Source of the DNA: CAUZEO01 sp963578625
GTDB lineage: Bacteria; Verrucomicrobiota; Kiritimatiellia; SLOV01
DNA: 7,375 bases
Direction: 5' to 3'
NCBI GenBank assembly: GCA_963578625.1
Contig: CAUZEO010000267.1
Span: 1-7,375, forward strand
Shown: positions 1 to 7,044 of the stretch, one piece after another
How the letters are laid out: every line of letters begins with the position of its first letter
Position numbering within the stretch: position 1 is the stretch's first letter
Notes under the pieces: model-generated
Told to the model about the DNA's origin: nothing
The model's input: the letters and a program-made list of their open reading frames with translations, nothing else
Databases searched by the model: none
Made by a program: the position numbers and the translations under genes

Positions 1-619
1 CCTGCTCGTTGCGAGCGTCCGGCAGGCGAGAACCGGGCTCGATCTCGAATGCCAGGCCATCCGTCGTCGCGGCGCTGATCACGGACACGCCGCAGAGCGT
101 GCCGCCGGCCTTGCCCTCGGGACCGTAATCGGACAGGTGGCAGTAGATGCGGCCGCGGTCCGGCCCCAGCGACAGGTAGCGCGGGGCGCCGACGTCATCG
201 GGCATCTCGATGCGCACACCGTCCTCGAACTGCCAGGTCAGCATGTCCGGTGAGAAGGCGCTGCAGATGACGGAGAGAAGATCCGCCGGGCCCCGCGCTT
301 CGACGTACATGCGCCAACCCCCGGGGCACGGCGTGACGCAGGGGGCCAATACGCGCCGCGACCGATGCACAACGTCCGGTTGCGGCGCCAGGCGAATGCC
401 CGGCTCGGGTCGGAAATCCAGGCCGTCGTCCGACACGGCGCTGAGGATGTACCCCTGGCAGGCGGGAAACGGCTTTGCGTGACCGACCCCGGTGTAGAAC
501 ATGCGGAAGCCCCCTTCCGGCCTTCGGACGACGAAGGGCGTCAACACCTTCAGCGCATCGAGCGGACGGGATCCCTCGATCCTCGGTCCGGGATCTCTGT
601 GCCAGATCTGTAAATTCAA
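1..619 (-). CDS. Sugar-active beta-propeller enzyme (GH43/GH32/GH130-like), N-terminal part, runs off left edge
   Basis: I translated this frame by hand; it gives 206 residues without a stop and continues beyond base 1. Three repeats resembling propeller blades are visible at about residues 25-77, 90-137 and 146-198. Each has a strand like VLTPFVVRR or VLAPCVTP, then a G-x-(F/W)RM-(F/Y)Y/V strand (GGFRMFYTG, GGWRMYVEA), then a turn such as SDDGLDF or TTDGLAFEIEPG. This pattern is typical of five-bladed glycosidase or phosphorylase propellers that act on plant or algal sugars; the exact family and substrate cannot be told from this part. No signal peptide is visible, so a cytoplasmic location is likely. 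The start is probably TTG at 617-619, overlapping the TGA of the upstream gene by 4 nt (TTGA). No in-frame ATG occurs before Met40, which lies inside blade 1. The homologous fragment at 3918-3998 has ATG at the same codon, which supports this start. The gene is probably co-transcribed and translationally coupled with the preceding glycosidase gene. Confidence 0.8.
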   Translation of the reverse strand, partial: MNLQIWHRDPGPRIEGSRPLDALKVLTPFVVRRPEGGFRMFYTGVGHAKPFPACQGYILSAVSDDGLDFRPEPGIRLAPQPDVVHRSRRVLAPCVTPCPGGWRMYVEARGPADLLSVICSAFSPDMLTWQFEDGVRIEMPDDVGAPRYLSLGPDRGRIYCHLSDYGPEGKAGGTLCGVSVISAATTDGLAFEIEPGSRLPDARNEQ

Positions 620-3591
620 TTCAACTTGACCAGATGTTGCAGCAGCGCCTGATGGGCCCGCTCCGCCACCATCGTATCGCCCTTGTTGTCCAGCACCCGC
701 TGGACCCACTCCTCGAGCGCCTTTGCCGCGGCAACGATGTTCGGGTCTTCGCCCTTCCCCGCGGCCTTTGCCGCCACGACGGCATCGTTCAGCATCTTGC
801 AGACTTCGTAGTCTTCAATGCCGGCCCGGTAGGCGTCCCACCGCTTGCTGGAGAGCACGTCGTCCGGATCTTCGTAAATGACTCCGTAGTTCGGCACGCT
901 GGCGTAGTCGTTCCACGAATCCAGGTTATCGGTATAGACCCAGAATCCCTCCCCTTCGCAGCCGTGGTGGAACGATGTCCAGAGCTTGTAACGGTAGTGG
1001 CCGGTCGGCGACTGGGTCTTGTTGCTGGCCGAATCGTAGATCCAGACACGCTTGCCCTTCCAGAAATCCCAGCCGAGCCTCTTGCTGCTGGGACACCATA
1101 TGTCGATGAGCCCCTCGAGCTCCGCAATGCTGTCCTCCGTGTTATCCGCGGTGACGTTCGCCCAGATCAGCACCTTCGGGTCGATCGACCGCAGCAATTC
1201 GCAGGAGGGCTTGACGATCTCGTGCATTTCCTTCACGCCCGCCTCGTCGATCCAGTTGAACGCGAACTCATCGTAGCCGATGCCCTTCTGCTTCATGTGG
1301 GCGATCACGTCCTTCAACCAGCGCGTCATGATTTTCGTCCGTCGCGTGTCGCCCTCCTTGGGATACATGCTGCGATGGTCCGAGTCGAATTGGGTCCAGA
1401 GCAGCCACATTTTCGTCCCGGGCAGACTCGCCATGTACTTGTCGAGCTTGGTGAAGTCCATCGGCTTGGTGAAGTTGCCTTCGGCATCGACGCTCGGGAA
1501 GGGCATGTAGTTCGAGATCACCTGCTGGACGGTGGAGTAGTGCTCGCGAAGGTCCGTGGCCACCTTCTCGGGATGGATTTTGGGAATCTTCCAGTGCATG
1601 TAGGACCAGGTGTTGATGTACACCGACGCCTGCTCGGGCATTTCGATCGGCATCACCGTGAAGGCAAACGGCTTCGTGATCGACGCCCCGTCGTCGGACA
1701 CTTCGATCTGCCCGCGGTAGGTGCCGGGCTCCAGGCCCCGGGTGTCGAGGGTAAGCCAGAGCTGCCGCGTCAAACCGGCAGGCAGATTCATTTTACCGCG
1801 AAGCGGCACCAGGGCGTCGGCGAGCAGCTGGAATCCGGAGGCCTCGACGAACTTGACTTCCTGCAGGCGAATCGTGCTCGCGGGGGCGCGGACTCCATCG
1901 GCCTGCAGGTCCGTGACGGAGACGGACAACTCCACGGGCGACGTGGAGCCGTTGACCACGTTGAAGGCCAGCTCTCCCCACTCGTTCTGCATCATCAGCA
2001 GCGGTTCGGATGCAGGCTCTGACGCATCGAAGTCTAACGGCGGAAGCGGAGCCCAGGGGTTCGCCGGCCTCATCCGCACGCCCGCTCGCCCGGTGGACGC
2101 CAGATAGGCGCCCATCACCCGGCCGATTTCGGCATCCAGCCGGGTGAACGGCAGGCCGCGCCGGTAGTCGACCGTCTCCTCCTTGGTGCGGACCATGATT
2201 CCGGTTTTGATCTGCGCCAGGGCGTCCCGAGCCCGGTCGATCGCCGCCTGATGCTCCACCGGCTCCCGGTCCAGCCGCGTCAGCGCGTGCCCGAGAAAGC
2301 CAAGGGAGGAGTTTCGCTGCCGCAGCGACGGCACGAGGTCTTTCGCGAACTCCATCACCCCGTCGTGGGTCAGCTCGCGCGACCGCGGTTCCAGGTCCTC
2401 CTTCTTCGACCCGAACACTTCGATCTCGTCGAGGAACATATAGTTTGCGCCATTGACCAACTGTATGCGCACGAAACGGCCCTGCTCGGTCAATCCGTCG
2501 ATCGTGAAGGTGTGAGGCGATGTGGGGGGTTGCGGTTCGTTGATGATATCGCCCGCGTAGCTGTACGTCTCCCCGTCATCGCTCAGGAAGACCATGGCAC
2601 TGACGGGGTACTTGGCCGAACCGTTGAAGGTCAGTCCTTCGATCGAACAGATTTGCCCCAGATCGATCTCGATGCCTTCGTGCTTATTGGCAGCGACGGC
2701 GGTCCAGCCGATGGTTCCCAGGTCGTAGCCGCCGGCCGCGCCGCGAATACCATCGGTCAGGTCCGTGGCGTCCCCCGGTTCTTTACAATACCAGAAGTTG
2801 GGCGGGTGACCGGTGGGAAACGTGTACGGTCGTCCCAGCGCCAGGTTCCTGCCGTCGGTGCGCACCGGCTCCGGGGATTTCTCGGGTGCCGGCGGCACGC
2901 GCTCTTTGACGTACGCGACAACGCCGTCACGTTTCAATTCACGAGTACGCTGTTCCAGGTCCGCCGTCCTGGATCCAAACACTTCGATCTCGTCCACGAA
3001 GAGATAGGTTCCATCCTGGACCATCTGCAGGCGCACGAAGCGGGCCTGCTCCGAGAGCCCTTCGAGCTTGAAAAGCTCCGTGGTGAATTTCGCGTTGTCG
3101 AACGCCTCCTCGTAGACGGCGTCCGGATCGATCAGATCCCCGGCGTAGCTGTACGTGCTCCCGTCATCGCTCAGGAACACCATGATGCTGGTGGGGAAGG
3201 CGAAGCGTCCGTCCGTACGCTCCATGCCCGCGCACGAATAGAAGGTCACTCTGCTGATCGAGCAGATCTCTCCAAGATCGATCTCAATGTTCTTGTGCCG
3301 GTCACCCTTCGTCCATCCGGCCGCGGTGCCGACCGAAGAGATTTTGGTATCTTGCGCCCTGCTCTTTCGGTCCGGCATCCAGAAGGCCGGAAAGCGGGCC
3401 GACTCCACGACAAAGTGATGCCCGTCGGTCAGATCCGTGGCGTTGTCCGGGCCCGTGGAGTAGATGTAGTTCGGCGCGTGGCTGAACGTATACGGCCGTC
3501 CCAGGGCGAGGTTCTCTTCCGCAAGGCAAACGCCGCCGTTCAAGGTCAGCAGCAGGACTGCAGGGATTTTGATTCTGTCGAAATGGGACAT
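616..3591 (-). CDS. Secreted discoidin-discoidin-GH123-like (DUF4091) glycoside hydrolase, paralogue 1
   Basis: The 991-residue protein starts with a likely signal peptide (residues 1-24, hydrophobic AVLLLTL core, cleavage near CLA-E). Two discoidin (F5/8 type C)-like galactose-binding modules follow at about 26-207 and 247-396; both show NLALGRPYTF, ATDLTDG, EIDLG-x-ICSI, FLSDDG-x-TYSYAGD and DEIEVFGS. A helical linker (about 400-500) and an Ig-like beta-sandwich (about 530-650) lead into a C-terminal TIM-barrel-like region (about 655-935) ending in the DUF4091-type signature RWDAYRAGIEDYE. The adjacent pair Asp782-Glu783 in WIDEAG matches the catalytic Asp-Glu pair of GH123 enzymes, which cleave N-acetyl-beta-galactosaminides by substrate-assisted catalysis. 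The usual proline after the pair is Ala here. Substrate is inferred only at family level. A longer TTG start at 3651 is possible, but that extension is frameshifted in the sister copy. The ATG at 3589-3591 is conserved in both copies and has a GGAG 10 nt upstream. The stop overlaps the propeller gene start. Confidence 0.9.
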   Translation of the reverse strand: MSHFDRIKIPAVLLLTLNGGVCLAEENLALGRPYTFSHAPNYIYSTGPDNATDLTDGHHFVVESARFPAFWMPDRKSRAQDTKISSVGTAAGWTKGDRHKNIEIDLGEICSISRVTFYSCAGMERTDGRFAFPTSIMVFLSDDGSTYSYAGDLIDPDAVYEEAFDNAKFTTELFKLEGLSEQARFVRLQMVQDGTYLFVDEIEVFGSRTADLEQRTRELKRDGVVAYVKERVPPAPEKSPEPVRTDGRNLALGRPYTFPTGHPPNFWYCKEPGDATDLTDGIRGAAGGYDLGTIGWTAVAANKHEGIEIDLGQICSIEGLTFNGSAKYPVSAMVFLSDDGETYSYAGDIINEPQPPTSPHTFTIDGLTEQGRFVRIQLVNGANYMFLDEIEVFGSKKEDLEPRSRELTHDGVMEFAKDLVPSLRQRNSSLGFLGHALTRLDREPVEHQAAIDRARDALAQIKTGIMVRTKEETVDYRRGLPFTRLDAEIGRVMGAYLASTGRAGVRMRPANPWAPLPPLDFDASEPASEPLLMMQNEWGELAFNVVNGSTSPVELSVSVTDLQADGVRAPASTIRLQEVKFVEASGFQLLADALVPLRGKMNLPAGLTRQLWLTLDTRGLEPGTYRGQIEVSDDGASITKPFAFTVMPIEMPEQASVYINTWSYMHWKIPKIHPEKVATDLREHYSTVQQVISNYMPFPSVDAEGNFTKPMDFTKLDKYMASLPGTKMWLLWTQFDSDHRSMYPKEGDTRRTKIMTRWLKDVIAHMKQKGIGYDEFAFNWIDEAGVKEMHEIVKPSCELLRSIDPKVLIWANVTADNTEDSIAELEGLIDIWCPSSKRLGWDFWKGKRVWIYDSASNKTQSPTGHYRYKLWTSFHHGCEGEGFWVYTDNLDSWNDYASVPNYGVIYEDPDDVLSSKRWDAYRAGIEDYEVCKMLNDAVVAAKAAGKGEDPNIVAAAKALEEWVQRVLDNKGDTMVAERAHQALLQHLVKLN

Positions 3592-3601
3592 GGTTCCGAG
3601 T

Positions 3602-3606
3602 CTCCG
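3602..3606 (-). promoter_or_regulatory. Ribosome binding site of paralogue 1
   Basis: On the minus strand CGGAG lies 10 nt upstream of the ATG at 3589-3591. The spacing is slightly long but usable. The same motif and spacing are kept before the sister gene, which supports the chosen start over the TTG at 3651. Confidence 0.5.
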
Positions 3607-3635
3607 TAATTGGCTGTGGTCACTAACTCGGCCCG

Positions 3636-3664
3636 ATTGTTCACAGATCAATCCTGGGATTCAA
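3636..3664 (-). promoter_or_regulatory. Candidate sigma70-like promoter of paralogue 1
   Basis: On the minus strand TTGAAT (3659-3664) and AACAAT (3636-3641) are separated by 17 nt, with four of six matches to each consensus hexamer. The -10 ends 44 nt before the ATG. The match is weak and rests on spacing and conservation in the sister leader, where the spacer is 16 nt. It could be chance. Confidence 0.25.
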
Positions 3665-3917
3665 GGATAGTATGAGGCCGCCGATGGAGCTCGTTTGGTC
3701 AAAGCGCCAACGGCGCGGCCTCACCATAGTCTGGGTCAGCGTCCTCGTTATACCTCATATCTTTCTCGCAGCATTTTCGCTCATATACACACCGGAATCC
3801 CACACCCCGAAGGGGTGCCATTCCAAAGACGGGGGTCCCACCCCCGGACGGAAGTACCAACAGATCCATAACCCTGAAAGGGTTACACGCCCCTCGTGCA
3901 AACCTTTCAGGGTTGAA
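3665..3917. repeat. Intergenic leader packed with short palindromic repeats (copy 1)
   Basis: This gene-free stretch contains several perfect short hairpins with three-base loops: GCGCC-AAC-GGCGC (3704-3716), CACCCC-GAA-GGGGTG (3803-3817), GGGGGT-CCC-ACCCCC (3831-3845), AACCCT-GAA-AGGGTT (3870-3884), and a partly inverted copy of the last at 3901-3914. They look like fragments of the dispersed palindromic repeats I associate with Planctomycetota and similar genomes. None is followed by a clear T-run on the minus strand, so they are not obvious intrinsic terminators. The stretch is about 99% identical to 7045-7296; I see two substitutions (3730, 3864) and one single-base indel in a C-run near 3891. 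No credible gene is present. Confidence 0.75.
3870..3914. repeat. Long nested stem-loop (copy 1)
   Basis: AACCCTGAAAGG (3870-3881) pairs perfectly with CCTTTCAGGGTT (3903-3914), giving a 12-bp stem. Inside it CACG (3886-3889) and CGTG (3895-3898) form a second short stem around a five-base loop. It sits directly beside the breakpoint where propeller-gene homology ends (3917/3918). It may affect transcription or RNA stability between the two units, or mark a recombination-prone element; the sequence alone does not decide. Confidence 0.6.
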
Positions 3918-3998
3918 CCGGCCTTCGGACGACGCAGGGCGTCAGCACTTTCAGCGCATCGAGTGGACGGGATCCCTGTGCCGGATCTGTAGATTCAT
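3918..3998 (-). pseudogene. Broken 5' fragment of the beta-propeller gene (between paralogues 2 and 1)
   Basis: This stretch matches the first codons of the propeller gene at 517-619. It begins with ATG (3996-3998), overlapping the TGA of the upstream glycosidase as ATGA. The reading frame gives MNLQIRHRDPVHSMR and stops at 3951-3953. Compared with the intact gene, 22 bp are missing between two copies of GGGATC, which shifts the frame. Homology ends abruptly at 3918, where the sequence switches to the palindromic leader. It is a relic of tandem duplication and probably has no protein function, though ribosomes finishing gene 2 could still translate the 15-codon peptide. Confidence 0.85.
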
Positions 3999-6973
3999 TT
4001 CAACTTGACCAGATGTTGCAGCAGCGCCTGATGGGCCCGCTCCGCCACCATCGTATCGCCCTTGTTGTCCAGCACCCGCTGGACCCACTCCTCGAGCGCT
4101 TTTGCCGCGGCAACGATGTTCGGGTCTTCGCCCTTCCCCGCGGCCTTCGCCGCCACGACGGCATCGTTCAGCATCTTGCAGACTTCGTAGTCTTCAATGC
4201 CGGCCCGGTAGGCATCCCACCGCTTGCTGGAGAGCACGTCGTCCGGATCCTCGTAAATGACTCCCCAGGTCGGCACGCGGGCGTAGTCGTTCCACGAATC
4301 CAGGCTGTCGGTATAGACCCAGAACCCTTCCCCTTCGCAGCCATGGTGGAACGCTGTCCAGAGCTTGTAGCGGTAGTGGCCGGTCGGCGACTGGGTCTTG
4401 TTGCTGGCCGAATCGTAGATCCAGACACGCTTGCCCTTCCAGAAATCCCAGCCGAGCTTCTTGCTGCTGGGACACCATATGTCGATGACCCCCTCAAGCT
4501 CCGCAACGGTGTCCTCCGTGTTATTCCCGGTGATGTTCGCCCAGATCAGCACCTTCGGGTCGATCGAACGCAGCAATTCGCAGGAGGGCTTGACGATCTC
4601 GCGCATTTCCTTCACGCCCGGCTCGTCGACCCATTTGATTGCGAATTCATCGTAGCCGATGCCCTTCTTCTTCATGTGGGCGATCACGTCCTTCAGCCAG
4701 CGCGTCATGATCTTTGTCCGTCGTGCGTCGCCCTCCTTGGGATACATGCTGCGATGGTCCTGGTCGAATTGGGTCCAGAGCAGCCACATTTTCGTCCCGG
4801 GCAGACTCGCCATGTACTTGTCGAGCTTGGTGAAGTCCATCGGTTTGGTGAAGTTGCCTTCGGCATCGACACTGGGGAACGGCATTTTGTCCGAGATTAC
4901 CTGCTGAACGGTGGAGTAGTGCTCGCGAAGGTCCGTGGCCACCTTCTCGGGATGGATCTTGGGAATCTTCCAGTGCATGTAGGACCAGGTATTGATGTAC
5001 ACCGACGCCTGCTCGGGCATTTCGATCGGCATCAACGTGAAGGCAAACGGCTTCGTGATCGACGCCCCGTCGCCGGACACTTCGATCTGCCCGCGGTAGG
5101 TGCCGGGCTCCAGGCCCCGGGTGTCGAGGGTAAGCCAGAGCTGCCGCGTCAAACCGGCAGGCAGATTCATTTTACCGCGAAGCGGCACCAGGGCGTCGGC
5201 GAGCAGCTGGAATCCGGAGGCCTCGACGAACTTGACTTCCTGCAGGCGAATCGTGCTCGCGGGGGCGCGGACCCCATCGGCTTGCGGGTCCGTGACGGAG
5301 ACGGACAACTCTACGGGGGACGTGGAGCCGTTGACCACGTTGAAGGCCAGCTCTCCCCACTCGTTCTGCATCATCAGCAGCGGTTCGGATGCAGGCGCCG
5401 ACGCATCGAAGTCGAACGGCAGAAGCGGGGCCCAGGGGTTCGCCGGCCACATCCGCACGCCAGATCGCCCGGTGGCCGCCAGATAGCCGCCCATCACCCG
5501 GCCGATTTCGGCATCCAGCTCGGTGAACGGCAGGCCGCGCCGGTAGTCGACCTTCTCCTCCTTGGTGCGGGCCATGATTCCGGTTTTAATCTGCGCCAGG
5601 GCGTCCCGAGCCCGGTCGATCGCCGCCTGATGCTCCACCGGCTCCCGGTCCAGCCGCTTCAGCGTGTGCCCGTGAAAGCCCAGGGAGGAGTTTCGCTGCC
5701 GCAGCGACGGCAAAAGGTCTTTCGCGAACTGCATCACGCCGTCGTGGGTCAGCTCGCGCGACCGCGGTTCCAGGTCCTCCTTCTTCGACCCGAACACTTC
5801 GATCTCGTCGAGGAACATATAGTGTTCGCCGTTGACCAACTGGATGCGCACGAAACGGCCCTGCTCGGTCAATCCGTCGATCGTAAAGGTGTGAGGCGAT
5901 GTGGGGGGCTGCGGTTCGTTGATGATATCGCCGGCGTAGCTGTACGTCTCCCCGTCATCGCTCAGGAAGACCATGGCACTGACGGGGTACTTCATCGAAC
6001 CGTTGAAGGTCAGTCCTTCGATGGAACAGATCTGCCCCAGATCGATCTCGATGCCTTCGTGCTTATTGGCAGCGACGGCGGTCCAGCCGATGGTTCCCAG
6101 GTCGTAGCCGCCGGCCGCGCCGCGAATACCATCGGTCAGGTCCGTGGCGTCCCCCGGTTCTTTACAATACCAGAAGTTGGGCGGGTGACCGGTGGGAAAC
6201 GTGTACGGTCGTCCCAGCGCCAGGTTCCTGCCGTCGGTGCGCACCGGCTCCGGGGATTTCACGGGGGCCGGCGGCACGCGCTCTTTGACGTACGCGACAA
6301 CGCCGTCACTCTTCAATTCACGAGTACGCTGTTCCAGGTCCGTCGTCCTGGATCCGAACACTTCGATTTCGTCCACGAACATATACGTCCCATCCTGGAC
6401 CATCTGCAGCCGCACGAAGCGGGCCTGTTCAGAGAGCTCCTTGAGTTCGAAGGTCTCAAGGGCGAACTTCGAGTCCTTGCCCGACGGCTTGTACACGGCA
6501 TTTGGGTCGATCATGTCACCGGCGTAGCTGTACGTGCTCCCGTCATCGCTCAGGAACACCATGATGCTGGTGGGGAAGGCGAGTCGTCCGTCCGTACGCT
6601 CCATGCCCGCGCACGAATAGAAGGTCACTCTGCTGATCGAGCAGATCTCGCCGAGATCGATCTCTACGTTCTTGTGCCGGTCGCCCTTCGTCCATCCGGC
6701 CGCGGTGCCGGTCGAAGTGATTGTGGTATCCTGCGCCCTGGTCTTCCGGTCCGGCATCCAGTAGGCGGGAAAGCTGGCCGTCTCCCCGCGGACAAAGTGA
6801 TGCCCGTCGGTCAGATCCGTGGCGTTGCCCGGACCCGTGGAGTAGATGTAGTTCGGCGCGTGGCTGAATGTGTACGACCGCCCCAGGGCGAGGTTGTCTT
6901 CCGCAAGGCAAACGCCGCCGTTCAAGGTCAGCAGCAGGACTGCAGGGATTTTGATTCTGTCGAAATGGGACAT
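3995..6973 (-). CDS. Secreted discoidin-discoidin-GH123-like (DUF4091) glycoside hydrolase, paralogue 2
   Basis: The 992-residue protein has the same architecture as its neighbour: signal peptide 1-24, discoidin-like modules at about 27-208 and 248-397, helical linker, Ig-like sandwich at about 531-651, and TIM-barrel-like DUF4091/GH123 region at about 656-936. Here the catalytic motif is the canonical Asp783-Glu784-Pro785 (WVDEPG). About 78 residues differ from paralogue 1 plus one extra codon near residue 62. The changes concentrate at residues 60-98, 162-180 and 775-845, that is, in the first carbohydrate-binding-like module and around the active site. Both copies lack stops, so both are probably expressed and may differ in glycan preference. 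The ATG at 6971-6973 has GGAG 10 nt upstream. The TGA overlaps the ATG of a propeller-gene relic. An exported N-acetylhexosaminidase-like activity is the best family-level guess; another glycosidic linkage is possible because DUF4091 proteins are mostly uncharacterised. Confidence 0.92.
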   Translation of the reverse strand: MSHFDRIKIPAVLLLTLNGGVCLAEDNLALGRSYTFSHAPNYIYSTGPGNATDLTDGHHFVRGETASFPAYWMPDRKTRAQDTTITSTGTAAGWTKGDRHKNVEIDLGEICSISRVTFYSCAGMERTDGRLAFPTSIMVFLSDDGSTYSYAGDMIDPNAVYKPSGKDSKFALETFELKELSEQARFVRLQMVQDGTYMFVDEIEVFGSRTTDLEQRTRELKSDGVVAYVKERVPPAPVKSPEPVRTDGRNLALGRPYTFPTGHPPNFWYCKEPGDATDLTDGIRGAAGGYDLGTIGWTAVAANKHEGIEIDLGQICSIEGLTFNGSMKYPVSAMVFLSDDGETYSYAGDIINEPQPPTSPHTFTIDGLTEQGRFVRIQLVNGEHYMFLDEIEVFGSKKEDLEPRSRELTHDGVMQFAKDLLPSLRQRNSSLGFHGHTLKRLDREPVEHQAAIDRARDALAQIKTGIMARTKEEKVDYRRGLPFTELDAEIGRVMGGYLAATGRSGVRMWPANPWAPLLPFDFDASAPASEPLLMMQNEWGELAFNVVNGSTSPVELSVSVTDPQADGVRAPASTIRLQEVKFVEASGFQLLADALVPLRGKMNLPAGLTRQLWLTLDTRGLEPGTYRGQIEVSGDGASITKPFAFTLMPIEMPEQASVYINTWSYMHWKIPKIHPEKVATDLREHYSTVQQVISDKMPFPSVDAEGNFTKPMDFTKLDKYMASLPGTKMWLLWTQFDQDHRSMYPKEGDARRTKIMTRWLKDVIAHMKKKGIGYDEFAIKWVDEPGVKEMREIVKPSCELLRSIDPKVLIWANITGNNTEDTVAELEGVIDIWCPSSKKLGWDFWKGKRVWIYDSASNKTQSPTGHYRYKLWTAFHHGCEGEGFWVYTDSLDSWNDYARVPTWGVIYEDPDDVLSSKRWDAYRAGIEDYEVCKMLNDAVVAAKAAGKGEDPNIVAAAKALEEWVQRVLDNKGDTMVAERAHQALLQHLVKLK

Positions 6974-6983
6974 GGTTCCGAGT

Positions 6984-6988
6984 CTCCG
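6984..6988 (-). promoter_or_regulatory. Ribosome binding site of paralogue 2
   Basis: CGGAG on the minus strand lies 10 nt before the ATG at 6971-6973, as in the sister gene. Confidence 0.5.
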
Positions 6989-7016
6989 TAATTGGCTGTG
7001 GTCACAACTCGGCGCG

Positions 7017-7044
7017 ATTGTTCACAGATCATCCTGGGATTCAA
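7017..7044 (-). promoter_or_regulatory. Candidate sigma70-like promoter of paralogue 2
   Basis: TTGAAT (7039-7044) and AACAAT (7017-7022) on the minus strand are separated by 16 nt; one base of the spacer is missing compared with the sister leader. If this is the real promoter, the one-base change could make the two genes differ in strength. The match is weak. Confidence 0.22.

Larger units (their letters stand above)
517..3917 (-). repeat. Tandem duplication unit A
   Basis: The unit comprises a leader, paralogue 1 and the first roughly 100 bp of the propeller gene. It aligns end to end with 3918-7296. Its length of 3401 bp exceeds unit B by 22 bp; the visible indels (22 bp in the propeller start, two single bases in the leader near the promoter, one C in the stem-loop, minus one codon in the gene) sum exactly to this. 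Confidence 0.9.

Noticed and set aside
210..613. Plus-strand small open frames at 210-482 and 365-613.
   Set aside because: They are antisense to the propeller gene, whose minus-strand translation shows three repeated blade motifs.
475..3609. Plus-strand open frames 475-2022 and 2251-3609.
   Set aside because: They are shadows of paralogue 1 and the propeller gene, with no recognisable protein motifs.
3592..3651. A 20-residue N-terminal extension of paralogue 1 from TTG at 3651.
   Set aside because: The sister leader lacks two bases in this stretch, so the extension is out of frame there. The extension would also bury the signal peptide.
3675..3720. A -35/-10 pair TTGACC and TACTAT on the minus strand upstream of paralogue 1.
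   Set aside because: The spacer is 24 nt, too long for a sigma70 promoter.
3803..3884. Intrinsic terminators formed by the GC-rich hairpins.
   Set aside because: The hairpins are stable, but no T-run follows them in the minus-strand direction. They fit dispersed palindromic repeats better.
3665..3917. A CRISPR array or insertion sequence in the repeat-rich leader.
   Set aside because: The repeats are short, different palindromes without regular spacers, and there are no transposase or cas genes in the window.
3672..3992. A 106-codon plus-strand open frame between the paralogues.
   Set aside because: It runs through palindromic repeats and the relic of the propeller gene. The corresponding region after 7041 carries indels that change its frame, so it is not conserved as a protein.
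4013..6991. A 992-codon open frame on the plus strand, fully antisense to paralogue 2.
   Set aside because: It mirrors the real gene and arises from GC-rich codon use, which rarely leaves stops in that antisense frame. The equivalent frame in paralogue 1 is broken into two, and the translation is rich in Arg, His and Val without domain motifs, while the minus strand has clear signal peptide and domain signatures.
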